The notes under the pieces are model-generated. The model did not search any database. It worked only from the letters and a program-made list of their open reading frames with translations, and had not been told where the DNA came from. Below, in pieces: positions 22,622 through 30,981 of a stretch of 39,930 nucleotides of DNA. The position numbers and the translations under genes are program-made. How positions within the stretch are numbered: position 1 is the first letter of the stretch; every line of letters starts with the position of its first letter. Source of the DNA: Prevotella sp. UBA3776 (GTDB lineage Bacteria; Bacteroidota; Bacteroidia; Bacteroidales; Bacteroidaceae); assembly GCA_002369515.1 (NCBI GenBank), contig DFFM01000040.1, forward strand, positions 38,015-77,944. Direction: 5' to 3'.

Positions 22622-23928
22622 TGGAGCAACTGCTGCACTACTGCTGGAAGCACCGCCTGTTGCCCCTTGCGCCGCTGGTCACCACCGGCGGCCAGACGGT
22701 GGAAGTCATCGACCCGGGGTTGCACAACCGCAACAGCGGGCCCGACTTCTTCAACGCCAAGGTGAAAATCGACGGCACACTGTGGGTGGGCAACGTCGAG
22801 ATTCACGACCGCGCCTCCGACTGGTTCCGCCATGGCCACGACCGCGACGCGGCCTACGACAATGTGGTGCTCCATGTGTGTGGCGTCATCGACGCCGACA
22901 TACGCACCCACAGCGGCAACACGCCGCCGCAGCTTCAGCTCGACGTGCCGCCAAAAGTCAGCCAGAACTACCGGCAGCTGCTCACCACCGACAACTATCC
23001 GCCCTGCTACCAGGTCATTCCTTCGCTGCCGCCGCTCGTGGTGCATGCGTGGATGAGCGCTCTCCAGACCGAGCGGCTCCAACAGAAGACCGATGCCATC
23101 AGACGGCGCGTCGAGCAGTGCGACGGTTCGTGGGAGGCCGGCTACTTCGTCACCCTGGCCCGCAACTACGGCTTCGGCATCAATGGCGACGCCTTCGAGA
23201 CGTGGGCCCTCAACATGCCCCTCAGCAGTGTGGCCCACCACCGCGACAATCTCTTTCAGGTGGAGGCCATCTTCATGGGGCAGGCGGGGCTGCTCGACCT
23301 TGAAACCATCCCGCAGTACTGCCAGGCCGACGCCTTGCGCGAGGGCTACTTCGCCCGGCTGCGCAACGAGTATCTCTATCTGGCCCACAAGTTCTCGCTG
23401 AAGCCCATGGATGCCGGGCTGTGGCGATTCCTCCGCCTGCGCCCGCAGAACTTCCCCCACATACGCATCGCCCAGCTCGCCAACCTCTACCACCAGCGGC
23501 GGGCCAGCCTGAGCCAGCTCGTCGATTGCCAAACCATCGACCAGCTGAAGGCTCTCTTCGCCACCAGCGTCACGCCCTACTGGGAGACGCACTACACCTT
23601 CGGCTCCACCAGCTGCAAGACGCAGAAGAACCTCACCCCCTCGTCGCTCAACCTGCTCATCATCAACACCGCCATCCCCATGCTCTTCGCCTACGCTCGC
23701 CATCGCAGCAACGACCGTCTTTGCGACCGTGCCTTCGACCTGCTCGAGCAGTTGAGGGCCGAGAGCAACCACATCACCCGCATGTGGCAACAGTGCGGTC
23801 TGCCCATCAAGACTGCAGGCGACAGCCAGGCCCTCATTCAGCTGAAGAACAACTATTGCGACCGCAAGGACTGCCTCCGCTGCCGCTTCGGCTACGAGTA
23901 CCTCAAGCGAGCCGCAAAGAGCCAGTAA
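22621..23928 (+). CDS. DUF2851 family protein
   Basis: 435 residues from the ATG that overlaps the previous stop (TGATG). DUF2851 proteins are widespread in Bacteroidetes and have no known function. Early conserved-looking stretches are LVTTGGQTVEVIDPGLHNRNSGPDFFNAKVKI cut in two parts by strands, then GNVEIHDRASDW. The C-terminus has a small cysteine cluster (NYCDRKDCLRCRFGYEY) that could bind zinc or an iron-sulfur cluster. There is no signal peptide or membrane segment. The last codons (CAG TAA) are the first unit of the 9-nt array that follows, so the stop codon lies in repeat sequence. Confidence 0.85.
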   Translation: MEQLLHYCWKHRLLPLAPLVTTGGQTVEVIDPGLHNRNSGPDFFNAKVKIDGTLWVGNVEIHDRASDWFRHGHDRDAAYDNVVLHVCGVIDADIRTHSGNTPPQLQLDVPPKVSQNYRQLLTTDNYPPCYQVIPSLPPLVVHAWMSALQTERLQQKTDAIRRRVEQCDGSWEAGYFVTLARNYGFGINGDAFETWALNMPLSSVAHHRDNLFQVEAIFMGQAGLLDLETIPQYCQADALREGYFARLRNEYLYLAHKFSLKPMDAGLWRFLRLRPQNFPHIRIAQLANLYHQRRASLSQLVDCQTIDQLKALFATSVTPYWETHYTFGSTSCKTQKNLTPSSLNLLIINTAIPMLFAYARHRSNDRLCDRAFDLLEQLRAESNHITRMWQQCGLPIKTAGDSQALIQLKNNYCDRKDCLRCRFGYEYLKRAAKSQ

Positions 23929-23966
23929 CCCCAGTCACCCTAGTAACCCTAGTCACCCCAGCTTCC
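23922..23966. repeat. five exact-register 9-nt units (CCAGTAACC type)
   Basis: CCAGTAACC, CCAGTCACC, CTAGTAACC, CTAGTCACC, CCAGCTTCC from 23922 to 23966. The first unit contains the DUF2851 stop TAA (23926-23928); the array ends 4 nt before the next start codon. No inverted partner is present. Confidence 0.8.
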
Positions 23967-23970
23967 CATA

Positions 23971-24393
23971 ATGACCTACCTCTTCGAAACCCGCATGATG
24001 GTTCGCGACTACGAGTGCGACATCGAAGGCATTGTCAACAATGCCAACTATCTCCACTACATGGAGCATACCCGCCACCTCTTCCTCAAAGAGTGCGGCC
24101 TGAGTTTCGCCGACATGCACCGCAAGGGCATCGACGCCGTTGTGGCCCGCATGAACCTGCAGTTCAAGACCCCCCTGCGTTGCGACGACGAGTTCGTCTC
24201 GCGCCTCAATCTGAAGAAGGAGGGCATCCGCTACGTCTTCCAGCAGGACATCTACCGCGCCGCCGACAATCAGCTCTGCTTCCGAGGCACGGCCGACCTG
24301 GTGTGCCTGGTCAACGGCAGGCTGGCTCCAAGCCCCGAATACGACAACGCTTTTGCCCATTTCATCGAGAAAAACAGCCCCCAGAAACCATAG
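23971..24393 (+). CDS. acyl-CoA thioesterase, hotdog fold (YbgC/FadM, 4HBT family)
   Basis: 140 residues. Hotdog thioesterases hydrolyse acyl-CoA or acyl-ACP. The 4-hydroxybenzoyl-CoA thioesterase-type motif is visible: Asp17 in ECDIEGIVNNANYLHY, followed by the helix MEHTRHLF. Substrate is unknown. It sits within the run from the flavodiiron protein to dusB. It is bounded on both sides by different 9-nt repeat arrays: the upstream one carries the previous stop codon, and its own stop (CCA TAG, 24391-24393) is in unit 1 of the downstream array. Length is normal. Confidence 0.86.
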   Translation: MTYLFETRMMVRDYECDIEGIVNNANYLHYMEHTRHLFLKECGLSFADMHRKGIDAVVARMNLQFKTPLRCDDEFVSRLNLKKEGIRYVFQQDIYRAADNQLCFRGTADLVCLVNGRLAPSPEYDNAFAHFIEKNSPQKP

Positions 24394-24459
24394 TCTCTAT
24401 AGTTCCTATAGTTACTATAGTCCCTATAGCCTCTATAGCTCCCATCAACCCCATTGCTC
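24388..24459. repeat. eight exact-register 9-nt units (CTATAGTTC type) joining two genes
   Basis: Units: CCATAGTCT, CTATAGTTC, CTATAGTTA, CTATAGTCC, CTATAGCCT, CTATAGCTC, CCATCAACC, CCATTGCTC. Unit 1 holds the thioesterase stop TAG. The next in-register 9-mer (24460) is CCATGGAAT, which holds the dprA start codon. No inverted partner. Confidence 0.85.
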
Positions 24460-24461
24460 CC

Positions 24462-25580
24462 ATGGAATCTCTCTATTGCATCGCTCTCACCCGCGTCTTG
24501 GCCTATCAGCCCGCCGTGCTGCTGCAGCTCTACCGTCAGCTCGGCAGCGCCACAGCCATCATGGAGCACCGCCGCCACATCGACGAGCTTCTGCCCGAGG
24601 CCACACCCAAGCTGAAAGAAACACTGCTCAGCGCCGACGACCACCTGCAACGCGCCGAAGAGGAACTTTCGTTCAACCAGCAGCACGCCGTAAAGACACT
24701 CTGCTTCGCCGACGAAGGCTATCCGCAGCGGCTGCGCGAGTGCAGCGATGCACCCCTGGTGCTCTACTATCGGGGCAACGCCGACCTCAACCAGCGGCGC
24801 GTCGTCAGCATCGTGGGCACACGCCACTGCACACCCTACGGCCAGGACGTGGTGCGCCGCTTCCTCAGCGACCTGCGGCTGTTCTGCCCCGACGTCCTCG
24901 TGGTGAGCGGACTGGCCTACGGCATCGACATTCAGGCCCACCGCCAGGCGCTGCACAACGGCATGCCCACCGTGGGAGTGCTCGCCCATGGGCTCGACGA
25001 CCTCTATCCGCCGCGCCACCGCGAAACGGCCATCGAGATGCTCTCGCACGGCGGATTGCTCACCGAGTTCACCACCCACACCAATGCGGACAAGAAGAAC
25101 TTCGTGCGTCGCAACCGCATCGTTGCGGGCATGGCCGACGCCTGCATCCTCGTGGAGTCGGCCGCGCGTGGCGGCGGGCTCATCACCGCCGAAATGGCGC
25201 GCGGCTACCAACGCGAAGTCTTTGCCGTGCCCGGCCGATGGGGCGACGACTACTCCGAGGGGTGCAACAACCTCATCCGCGACAACGGTGCCCAGATGTG
25301 CTGTTCGGCCACCGACTTCGTCCAGGCTATGGGATGGACTACCGACGCGGCCCTGCGCCAAGCCAAGGCCGAAGGCATTGAGCGCACCTGTTTCCCCAAC
25401 CTCTCGCCCGACGAAGAGTCCATCGTGGCTTTCCTCCGCCAGGAGGGCGACCTGCAAATCAACGCGCTCTCCACAGCCACCGGCCTTTCCATAGGCAATC
25501 TCACCTCGCTGCTCTTCCAGCTCGAAATGAAAGGGGTGTTGAAAACCCTTGCCGGCGGTGTGTATCACCTGCTGGAATAA
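24462..25580 (+). CDS. dprA: DNA-processing protein DprA
   Basis: 372 residues. DprA binds incoming single-stranded DNA in natural transformation and loads RecA. The Rossmann core shows IVGTRHCTPYG, VVSGLAYGIDIQAH, LAHGLDDLYPPRH, NFVRRNRIVAGMADA, ESAARGGGLITAEMA, VFAVPG and GCNNLIRDNGA. An N-terminal SAM/HhH-like region (1-85) and a C-terminal winged helix (about 310-372, SIVAFLRQEGDLQINAL) complete the usual architecture. The ATG at 24462 is the only one in register with the family start. No com genes are nearby; in this group dprA is commonly an orphan housekeeping gene. Confidence 0.94.
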   Translation: MESLYCIALTRVLAYQPAVLLQLYRQLGSATAIMEHRRHIDELLPEATPKLKETLLSADDHLQRAEEELSFNQQHAVKTLCFADEGYPQRLRECSDAPLVLYYRGNADLNQRRVVSIVGTRHCTPYGQDVVRRFLSDLRLFCPDVLVVSGLAYGIDIQAHRQALHNGMPTVGVLAHGLDDLYPPRHRETAIEMLSHGGLLTEFTTHTNADKKNFVRRNRIVAGMADACILVESAARGGGLITAEMARGYQREVFAVPGRWGDDYSEGCNNLIRDNGAQMCCSATDFVQAMGWTTDAALRQAKAEGIERTCFPNLSPDEESIVAFLRQEGDLQINALSTATGLSIGNLTSLLFQLEMKGVLKTLAGGVYHLLE

Positions 25581-25684
25581 TATCGTGTGTAGCTGCGTGG
25601 GAAACAACCTTCTGCGTGAAAAAAGAAAAAAACTCCGTACCTCTGTTCTCTCTGTGTGAGACACATGCCAAAAGAAAAAGAACA
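25581..25684. other. dprA-dusB spacer with a half-copy of the CTCTGTGTGAGA repeat
   Basis: 104 nt. The segment 25635-25664 reads CTCCGTACCTCTG then TTCTCTCTGTGTGAGAC, a right-arm copy of the repeat seen as hairpins at 30516-30580 and 37661-37848. No promoter is clear. Confidence 0.55.
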
Positions 25685-26701
25685 ATGAAAATAGGAAACA
25701 TAGAATTTGGCCCGCAGCCCGTCTTTCTCGCCCCCATGGAGGATGTCACCGACATTGGCTTCCGCCTGCTCTGCAAGCGTTTCGGCGCGTCCATGGTCTA
25801 TACCGAGTTTGTCAGTGCCGAGGCGCTCGTGCGCAGCATCAAGAGCACCGTCAGCAAACTCACCATCAGCGACGACGAACGCCCCGTAGGCATACAGATC
25901 TACGGGCGCGACACCGACGCCATGGTCGAGGCTGCCCGCATTGTCGAGCAGGCCCGTCCCGACATCATCGACCTCAACTTTGGCTGCCCCGTGAAGAAAG
26001 TGGCCGGCAAAGGCGCCGGCGCCGGCATGCTGCAGAACATCCCCAAGATGCTCGACATCACCCGCCGCGTGGTCGAAGCCGTCCAAGTGCCCGTCACCGT
26101 CAAGACCCGCCTCGGTTGGAACCACGAACAGCTCATCATCACCCAGCTGGCCGAACAGCTGCAGGACTGCGGCATCAAGGCCCTCACCATCCACGGGCGC
26201 ACACGCAGCCAAATGTACACCGGACAGGCCGACTGGACCCTCATCGGCGAGGTGAAGCGCAACCCCCGCATCACCATCCCCATCATCGGCAACGGCGACA
26301 TCACCACTCCACAGCAGGCCGCCGAAGCCTTCCAACGCTACGGCGTCGATGCCGTCATGGTGGGACGCGCCACCTTCGGACGCCCCTGGATATTCAAGGA
26401 AATCCGCGACTACTTGGATGCACCCACCCAGCAAAACGCCTCAGCCGCCCCCCTCCCGTCTCCCCTCACCCCCGACGAGAAGCTCGACATCCTCATCGAG
26501 CAGCTCCACATCAACGTGGAGCGCATCGACGAGTACCGCGGCATCCTTCACACCCGCCGCCACCTGGCCGCCTCGCCCCTCTTCAAGGGCATCCCCGATT
26601 TCCGACAGACGCGCATCGCCATGCTACGCGCCGAAACCATGCCCGAACTCCTAGACATCCTGAACCGCTGCCGCCCTATTATTCGACAGTTAGACAAATA
26701 G
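25685..26701 (+). CDS. dusB: tRNA-dihydrouridine synthase (DusB type)
   Basis: 338 residues. FMN- and NADPH-dependent reduction of uridine to dihydrouridine in tRNA D-loops. The barrel start FLAPMEDVTD, the catalytic Cys101 in DLNFGCPVKKVAGKGAGAGML, TVKTRLGW, IHGRTRSQMYTGQADW, IGNGDI and MVGRATFGRPWIF are all present, followed by the C-terminal helical tRNA-binding domain. DusB is the best subfamily match. The C-terminus RQLDK and stop are read from the first units of the 8-nt TAGACAAA array (TAG at 26699-26701), so the protein end has been shaped by the repeat. Confidence 0.92.
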   Translation: MKIGNIEFGPQPVFLAPMEDVTDIGFRLLCKRFGASMVYTEFVSAEALVRSIKSTVSKLTISDDERPVGIQIYGRDTDAMVEAARIVEQARPDIIDLNFGCPVKKVAGKGAGAGMLQNIPKMLDITRRVVEAVQVPVTVKTRLGWNHEQLIITQLAEQLQDCGIKALTIHGRTRSQMYTGQADWTLIGEVKRNPRITIPIIGNGDITTPQQAAEAFQRYGVDAVMVGRATFGRPWIFKEIRDYLDAPTQQNASAAPLPSPLTPDEKLDILIEQLHINVERIDEYRGILHTRRHLAASPLFKGIPDFRQTRIAMLRAETMPELLDILNRCRPIIRQLDK

Positions 26702-26820
26702 ACAAACAGACAAACAGACAAACAGACAAACAGACAAAAAACCTAAAAGTCTAAATGTCTATCTGTCTATTTGTCTATTTGTCTGTTTGTCTATCTGTCT
26801 AACTGTCTCTCAGTCTCTCT
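26685..26820. repeat. 8-nt tandem array and its inverted complement, 51-bp hairpin
   Basis: Left: six 8-nt units (TAGACAAA x2, CAGACAAA x4; 26691-26738). Right: nine 8-nt units (GTCTATCT, GTCTATTT, GTCTGTTT and variants; 26749-26820). Left arm 26685-26735 and right arm 26757-26807 pair at 46 of 51 positions across a 21-nt A-rich loop. The dusB stop codon is the start of unit 2. Confidence 0.88.
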
Positions 26821-27065
26821 GTCGAAAACAAAAAACTCAAAAAAACACTGTCTGTCAAGAAAATAAATGCGTTTTTTCTTGTTTTACTCGCAGAAAAACA
26901 ATAATTTTGTACCCTGATATAGACCCTTCGCTTGTCAGCACAGTTTCAACTGCCGTCTGATGGCGGCAATCAATGTGCGTGGGCGGCAACATCAATTCCT
27001 AAGAAAACCTGTCAGTAGGCTACCTTTATGCGACATAATCTTTAACAATTAAATACTCAACTATT
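26702..27065. other. intergenic region: repeat hairpin, promoter and long leader
   Basis: 364 nt. After the 8-nt hairpin there is a promoter (26878-26909) and a leader of about 150 nt that includes a small hairpin GCCGTC-TGAT-GGCGGC near 26952-26967. No open reading frame of note. Confidence 0.55.
26878..26909 (+). promoter_or_regulatory. promoter of the 1140-aa secreted protein
   Basis: TAATTTTG at 26902-26909 with CTTG (26878-26881) 20 nt upstream, a partial match to TTTG. It gives an unusually long leader of about 150 nt to ATG 27066. Confidence 0.5.
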
Positions 27066-30000
27066 ATGATGAAACATTTACGATTATTTCTAACGATGCT
27101 CGTGCTCACCCTATTGGGGGGAGTGAATGCAGCGTGGGGCCAAGAGGTCACTTATGACTTCACAGGCTCCGATTGGAGTGTTACTGATGGTGTGCTTACC
27201 AATGGAACAGTATCTATTTCTGGGGAAGGGACAGGTAGCTTCAAGATGAACACTGGTTACTTCATGATGGGTAAATCCGGAGCCTACATCACTCTGCCTG
27301 CCTATGATTTTGCTGTTTCTAGAATAGAGGTTGTAGGAAAAAGCGGGGCTTCAAGCTCTTGCAAGCAAAACATTTTTGTAGGCACAACTGCTGTCAGCAC
27401 CGAAACCACAGGTGTTACAGGTTCTAACACTTATGAAATAGCGTCTGACTATCAGGCTGCGGGAACACAGTACACCATCAAGGTTACTTCTGCGCACAAT
27501 TCGCAGATTACTGCCATCAAGATTTACAAGGCTGGAGGAACTGTAGTTGAAACTGTTGCTGCTCCTACTTTCTCTCCTGAAGGTGGAATTTTCGCAGAGG
27601 CTCAGGATGTAGAGATTAACTGTACAACCGATGGGGCAACCATCTACTATACTATTGATGGGTCAGCTCCTACTACTTCGAGCAGTGTTTATAGCAGTGC
27701 TATCTCCGTTGAAGAAACTACCACCATCAAGGCCATTGCCGTGAAGGATGGAATGAACAACAGTAGTGTCGCATCAGCTACCTATACAATTAAAACTGTT
27801 GATCCCAATTGGATAGATTTCACAGTCCAAGGATTTAACAATGCTGATGATGTTGAAACAATTACAGGAACTAATGGTTCTGTTACTTTTGCAAAAGCAA
27901 ATGGCAGCAATGCCCCTAAATGGTACGACAGTGGTTCAGCTGTTAGAATCTACGCCAAAAATACCATCACGATTGCTGCAGAAGATGGTAAGAAGATAGA
28001 AAGTGTAGAGTTTTCTATTACCAGTGGCAGTATGAGTGCTGATGGTTTCGATGTTGATGGCACTTATGCAAGTAGTATTTTCACGCTTGCTGCTCCAACG
28101 AATACAATCGTTTATACAACCTCAGCAAATTTCCGTCTTGACAAGATTAAGATTAATTTGTCTTCTGACACTCGAGAGGAAGCTGGATTGGCCTTCTCCG
28201 CTGGAGAATATACGGCGACCCTTGGAGGGCAAAATGAATTCCCCACTCTGTCTAATCCTAATGGACTTACAGTTTCTTATGAGTCAACAAATGAAAGCGT
28301 TGCTACGGTTGATGCAGCAGGTGTAGTTACCATTAATGCCGCTGGCGAAACCACCATCACGGCTACTTCTGAAGAAACCGACGACTATCTGGCCGGTTCA
28401 GCATCTTACACGCTGACTGTGACTGACCCGAATGCTCCTGGAATGTCTGCTGATAATCCTTATACCGTTGATCAGGCTCGTGCTGCCATTGACGCAGGTA
28501 CAGGTGTGACAGGTGTTTATGCAACAGGTATTGTTTCGGAGATTGTTACTGCCTACAATTCACAGTTCGGAAACATAACCTACAACATTTCAGCCGACGG
28601 TTCAACAACTGCTGATCAGTTGCAGGCATATCGTGGTAAGAGCTATAATGGTGATAACTTTACCAGTGAGGATGATATTCAGGTGGGCGATGTAGTAGTT
28701 ATCTATGGCAACCTGAAGAAGTATAATAACACCACCTACGAATTCGACGCTAACAACCAGCTTGTATCTCTACAGCGCGAGGAAGTTCCTTCAGACAAAT
28801 ACTACCTTGCAGGTTCTATGACTAGTTGGGAAGATCATAAGGTTGAGATGACCAAGAAAGCCGACGGCAGCTACACACTGACAGGCGTAGAGATGGCAGA
28901 AGGTGCTGAGTTTAAGATTATTAAGATGGAAATAGGTGCCACTGAGCCCACATGGCTTGGTGGACAGGCCGATGGTAACCAGTTCTGGATTAATGTTGAA
29001 AACCACAAGAATATTCCGCTGGTAGCTGGTGCAAACTTCTACATGCCTATTGCTGGCACATGGGATATCACCGTTTCGTTCGACGCCGATAACAATCCTC
29101 TGATTACTGTTGACGGCAGCTGGCCAGAGGTTGAGTATTATCTCACTGGAGATTTCAATACTTGGACTGCAAGCGATGGCAACTACAAGTTCACCAAACA
29201 GAATGACGGTACCTACAAACTGACCACAAATATCAGTGGTAATTTCAAGGTGTATGACTCTCTCGACCACTGGTATGGTGCAACCGCTGATGGTAGCTAT
29301 TGGATTACTGCAGATAACCACACCGACATTGAGATGACTGATGATGCAGCCAATTACTATCTTGAAACAGCTAACGACTATACCTTCATCGTCAATCCCG
29401 ACACCAAGAAGCTCACCGTGACGGGCTGGCCGATCGTTCTCGATGGCAACGCCTACGTGAAGATCACCTCCACCGATGAACTGGAGGATGGCTATTATCT
29501 GATTGTTTATGAAGGTGACGATGATCATGCAAGTGTGGCCTTCAACGGTGGATTGGAGGAACTTGATGCTGCTAATAATGGCATTGAAGTGAAAATTGCC
29601 GAAAAACTGATAGTTGCCAATAGCACCACCAATGCTGCTGCTTTTATCATTGAAAAATCTAGCGATTCATACACCATAAAGTCTTCTAGTAATAATTACA
29701 TCGGTAAGACTGCTTATTCAAATGGCTTGGATGCAAGTGAGACAACTGCCTATACCAACACCATTGACTTTGCAGATGGCAATGCTGTCATTACTGCAAG
29801 TGGCAAATGTACACTCCGTTATAATTACGCAAGCGATCAAGCTCGTTTCCGCTATTACAAGAGTGGCCAGCAGCCCATCGCCCTCTACAAGCTCACCACG
29901 GTTGAGGAGATTCCTGTCACCATTGGTGCTACCGGCTATGCTACGCTGTACTACAGCGACAAGGCTCTGGCTGTTCCCGAGGGAGTGACGGCCAGCACAG

Positions 30001-30488
30001 CAAGTGTGTCTGACAAGAACATCACACTGAAAGACACCGAGGGCTTCGTTCCTGCTGGTACGGGCGTGGTGCTCAATGGCGAGCAGGGCGAATACACCTT
30101 CCTGGTGGTTCCCGAGAGCACGCCTAAACTTATCGAGGGCAACATGTTGAGCGGTAGCGACGAGGCAGCCACGACCACTGGCGGCGGCAAGTACTACATG
30201 CTTTCGCTCGACAAGATCGGTGAGAACGTGGGCTTCTACTATGGAGCAGCGAAAGGCGGTGCCTTCACCAATGGCGCTCACAAGGCTTACCTGGTGGTGC
30301 CCGACGCAACGGCTGGCGCAAAGAGCTTCTACCTGTTCAGCGAGGCTGAGACCACGGGCATTGGCAGCGTACAGAGCACAATGTTCAACGACGGCCGCAT
30401 GGAAATCTTCAACCTGAACGGTCAGCGCGTGAGCACACCGCAGCGCGGCATCTACATTGTGAACGGCAAGAAGGTGCTGGTGAAGTAA
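27066..30488 (+). CDS. large multidomain secreted protein with type-IX-like C-terminal tail
   Basis: 1140 residues, no catalytic motif seen. Signal peptide 1-26 (cleavage after WGQ). Then, approximately: a beta-sandwich (27-155), a chitobiase C-terminal-like Ig domain (160-245, ATIYYTIDGSAPTT), a second beta-sandwich (250-368), a bacterial Ig (Big_2) domain (372-452), an OB-like DUF6359 domain (455-575), two SusE/F-like sugar-binding domains (580-690, YYLAGSMTSW; 690-785, YYLTGDFNTW), a module of about 150 residues ending GQQPIALYKL (790-940), a GYATLYYSDK domain, and a tail with NLNGQRVSTPQRGIYIVNG and KKVLVK. Probably surface-exposed and glycan-binding. The second start codon at 27069 is equally possible. 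The DNA is more AT-rich than the neighbouring housekeeping genes. Confidence 0.78.
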   Translation: MMKHLRLFLTMLVLTLLGGVNAAWGQEVTYDFTGSDWSVTDGVLTNGTVSISGEGTGSFKMNTGYFMMGKSGAYITLPAYDFAVSRIEVVGKSGASSSCKQNIFVGTTAVSTETTGVTGSNTYEIASDYQAAGTQYTIKVTSAHNSQITAIKIYKAGGTVVETVAAPTFSPEGGIFAEAQDVEINCTTDGATIYYTIDGSAPTTSSSVYSSAISVEETTTIKAIAVKDGMNNSSVASATYTIKTVDPNWIDFTVQGFNNADDVETITGTNGSVTFAKANGSNAPKWYDSGSAVRIYAKNTITIAAEDGKKIESVEFSITSGSMSADGFDVDGTYASSIFTLAAPTNTIVYTTSANFRLDKIKINLSSDTREEAGLAFSAGEYTATLGGQNEFPTLSNPNGLTVSYESTNESVATVDAAGVVTINAAGETTITATSEETDDYLAGSASYTLTVTDPNAPGMSADNPYTVDQARAAIDAGTGVTGVYATGIVSEIVTAYNSQFGNITYNISADGSTTADQLQAYRGKSYNGDNFTSEDDIQVGDVVVIYGNLKKYNNTTYEFDANNQLVSLQREEVPSDKYYLAGSMTSWEDHKVEMTKKADGSYTLTGVEMAEGAEFKIIKMEIGATEPTWLGGQADGNQFWINVENHKNIPLVAGANFYMPIAGTWDITVSFDADNNPLITVDGSWPEVEYYLTGDFNTWTASDGNYKFTKQNDGTYKLTTNISGNFKVYDSLDHWYGATADGSYWITADNHTDIEMTDDAANYYLETANDYTFIVNPDTKKLTVTGWPIVLDGNAYVKITSTDELEDGYYLIVYEGDDDHASVAFNGGLEELDAANNGIEVKIAEKLIVANSTTNAAAFIIEKSSDSYTIKSSSNNYIGKTAYSNGLDASETTAYTNTIDFADGNAVITASGKCTLRYNYASDQARFRYYKSGQQPIALYKLTTVEEIPVTIGATGYATLYYSDKALAVPEGVTASTASVSDKNITLKDTEGFVPAGTGVVLNGEQGEYTFLVVPESTPKLIEGNMLSGSDEAATTTGGGKYYMLSLDKIGENVGFYYGAAKGGAFTNGAHKAYLVVPDATAGAKSFYLFSEAETTGIGSVQSTMFNDGRMEIFNLNGQRVSTPQRGIYIVNGKKVLVK

Positions 30489-30515
30489 AAAGGCTTCGGT
30501 AATGATTGACAATCA

Positions 30516-30580
30516 TTCTCACACTGAGGAAACGGAGTGAACAGAGACACCTCTTTACCCTCTGTTCCTCTGTGTGAGAA
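30516..30580. repeat. CTCACAC...GTGTGAG imperfect hairpin
   Basis: TTCTCACAC (30516-30524) and GTGTGAGAA (30572-30580) are perfect arms. Between them CACAGAG-type 9-nt units (GAACAGAG / CTCTGTTC) pair further with a shift of about 10 nt. It lies 28 nt after a stop codon and 41 nt before the small-peptide start. Same unit family as 25635-25664 and 37661-37848. Confidence 0.7.
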
Positions 30581-30620
30581 AGAAAAGAAAAATAGTAACA
30601 ACCCCAAAAAGACTAAGAAG

Positions 30621-30812
30621 ATGATGAAAACAAAAGAATATATCGTTCCCGCCATCAAGGTGCGTGAACTGCAAACAGAAGACCTCTTGCAGTTGGTATT
30701 AGGATCGGAACCTGGCAACTGCGAACAGCTGGGCAAGGATGCCGTCATGTTCGACGAAGAGGAGAATGCCGAAGTGGACGCACCCAAGACGCACAGCGTG
30801 TGGGAGGAGTAA
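30621..30812 (+). CDS. small acidic peptide, 63 aa, unknown function
   Basis: No recognised family domain and no signal peptide. Start MMKTKEYIVPAIKVRELQTE, then a hydrophobic DLLQLVLGSEPG, one Cys (CEQLG), an acidic stretch (FDEEENAEVD) and the end HSVWEE. The Y-I-x-P-x-I-x-V opening and the acidic WEE ending recall short peptides I have seen encoded beside secreted proteins in Prevotella genomes; that is memory, not a search. The Gly-Ser after the hydrophobic patch could be a leader/core boundary. It lies between two large secreted-protein genes on the same strand, bracketed by two repeat hairpins (30516-30580 and 30835-30955). Codon use looks like a real gene. ATG 30624 is an alternative start. 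Confidence 0.65.
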   Translation: MMKTKEYIVPAIKVRELQTEDLLQLVLGSEPGNCEQLGKDAVMFDEEENAEVDAPKTHSVWEE

Positions 30813-30834
30813 TCTCCCGCAGCGTTCAAGCAAA

Positions 30835-30955
30835 AGACTTAAAAGGCCTATAGGTCCGTAGGATTTCAGCAATCTTATGGGGCTTATAGGCCTTATGGGG
30901 CTAATAGTGCTAATGGAAATGATGAGCTTTTTAGTGCCATTAGCCTTTTAAGTCT
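30835..30955. repeat. hairpin with 8-10-nt CTTATAGG/CTAATGG units
   Basis: Perfect 13-bp outer arms AGACTTAAAAGGC (30835-30847) and GCCTTTTAAGTCT (30943-30955). Inner perfect arms GCTAATGG (30909-30916) and CCATTAGC (30937-30944, overlapping the outer right arm by two bases). Between them are degenerate units such as CCTATAGGT, CTTATGGGG, CTTATAGGC and CTAATAGTG. It lies 22 nt after the small-peptide stop and 26 nt before the M6 protease start. Confidence 0.78.
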
Positions 30956-30981
30956 CTAATAATCTAGAAAAATCAACAATA

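Noticed and set aside
23421..24461. N-terminal extension of the dprA frame across the DUF2851 and thioesterase genes
   Set aside because: The extension is an out-of-frame reading of two good genes and of the 9-nt repeat; DprA homology begins at the ATG at 24462.
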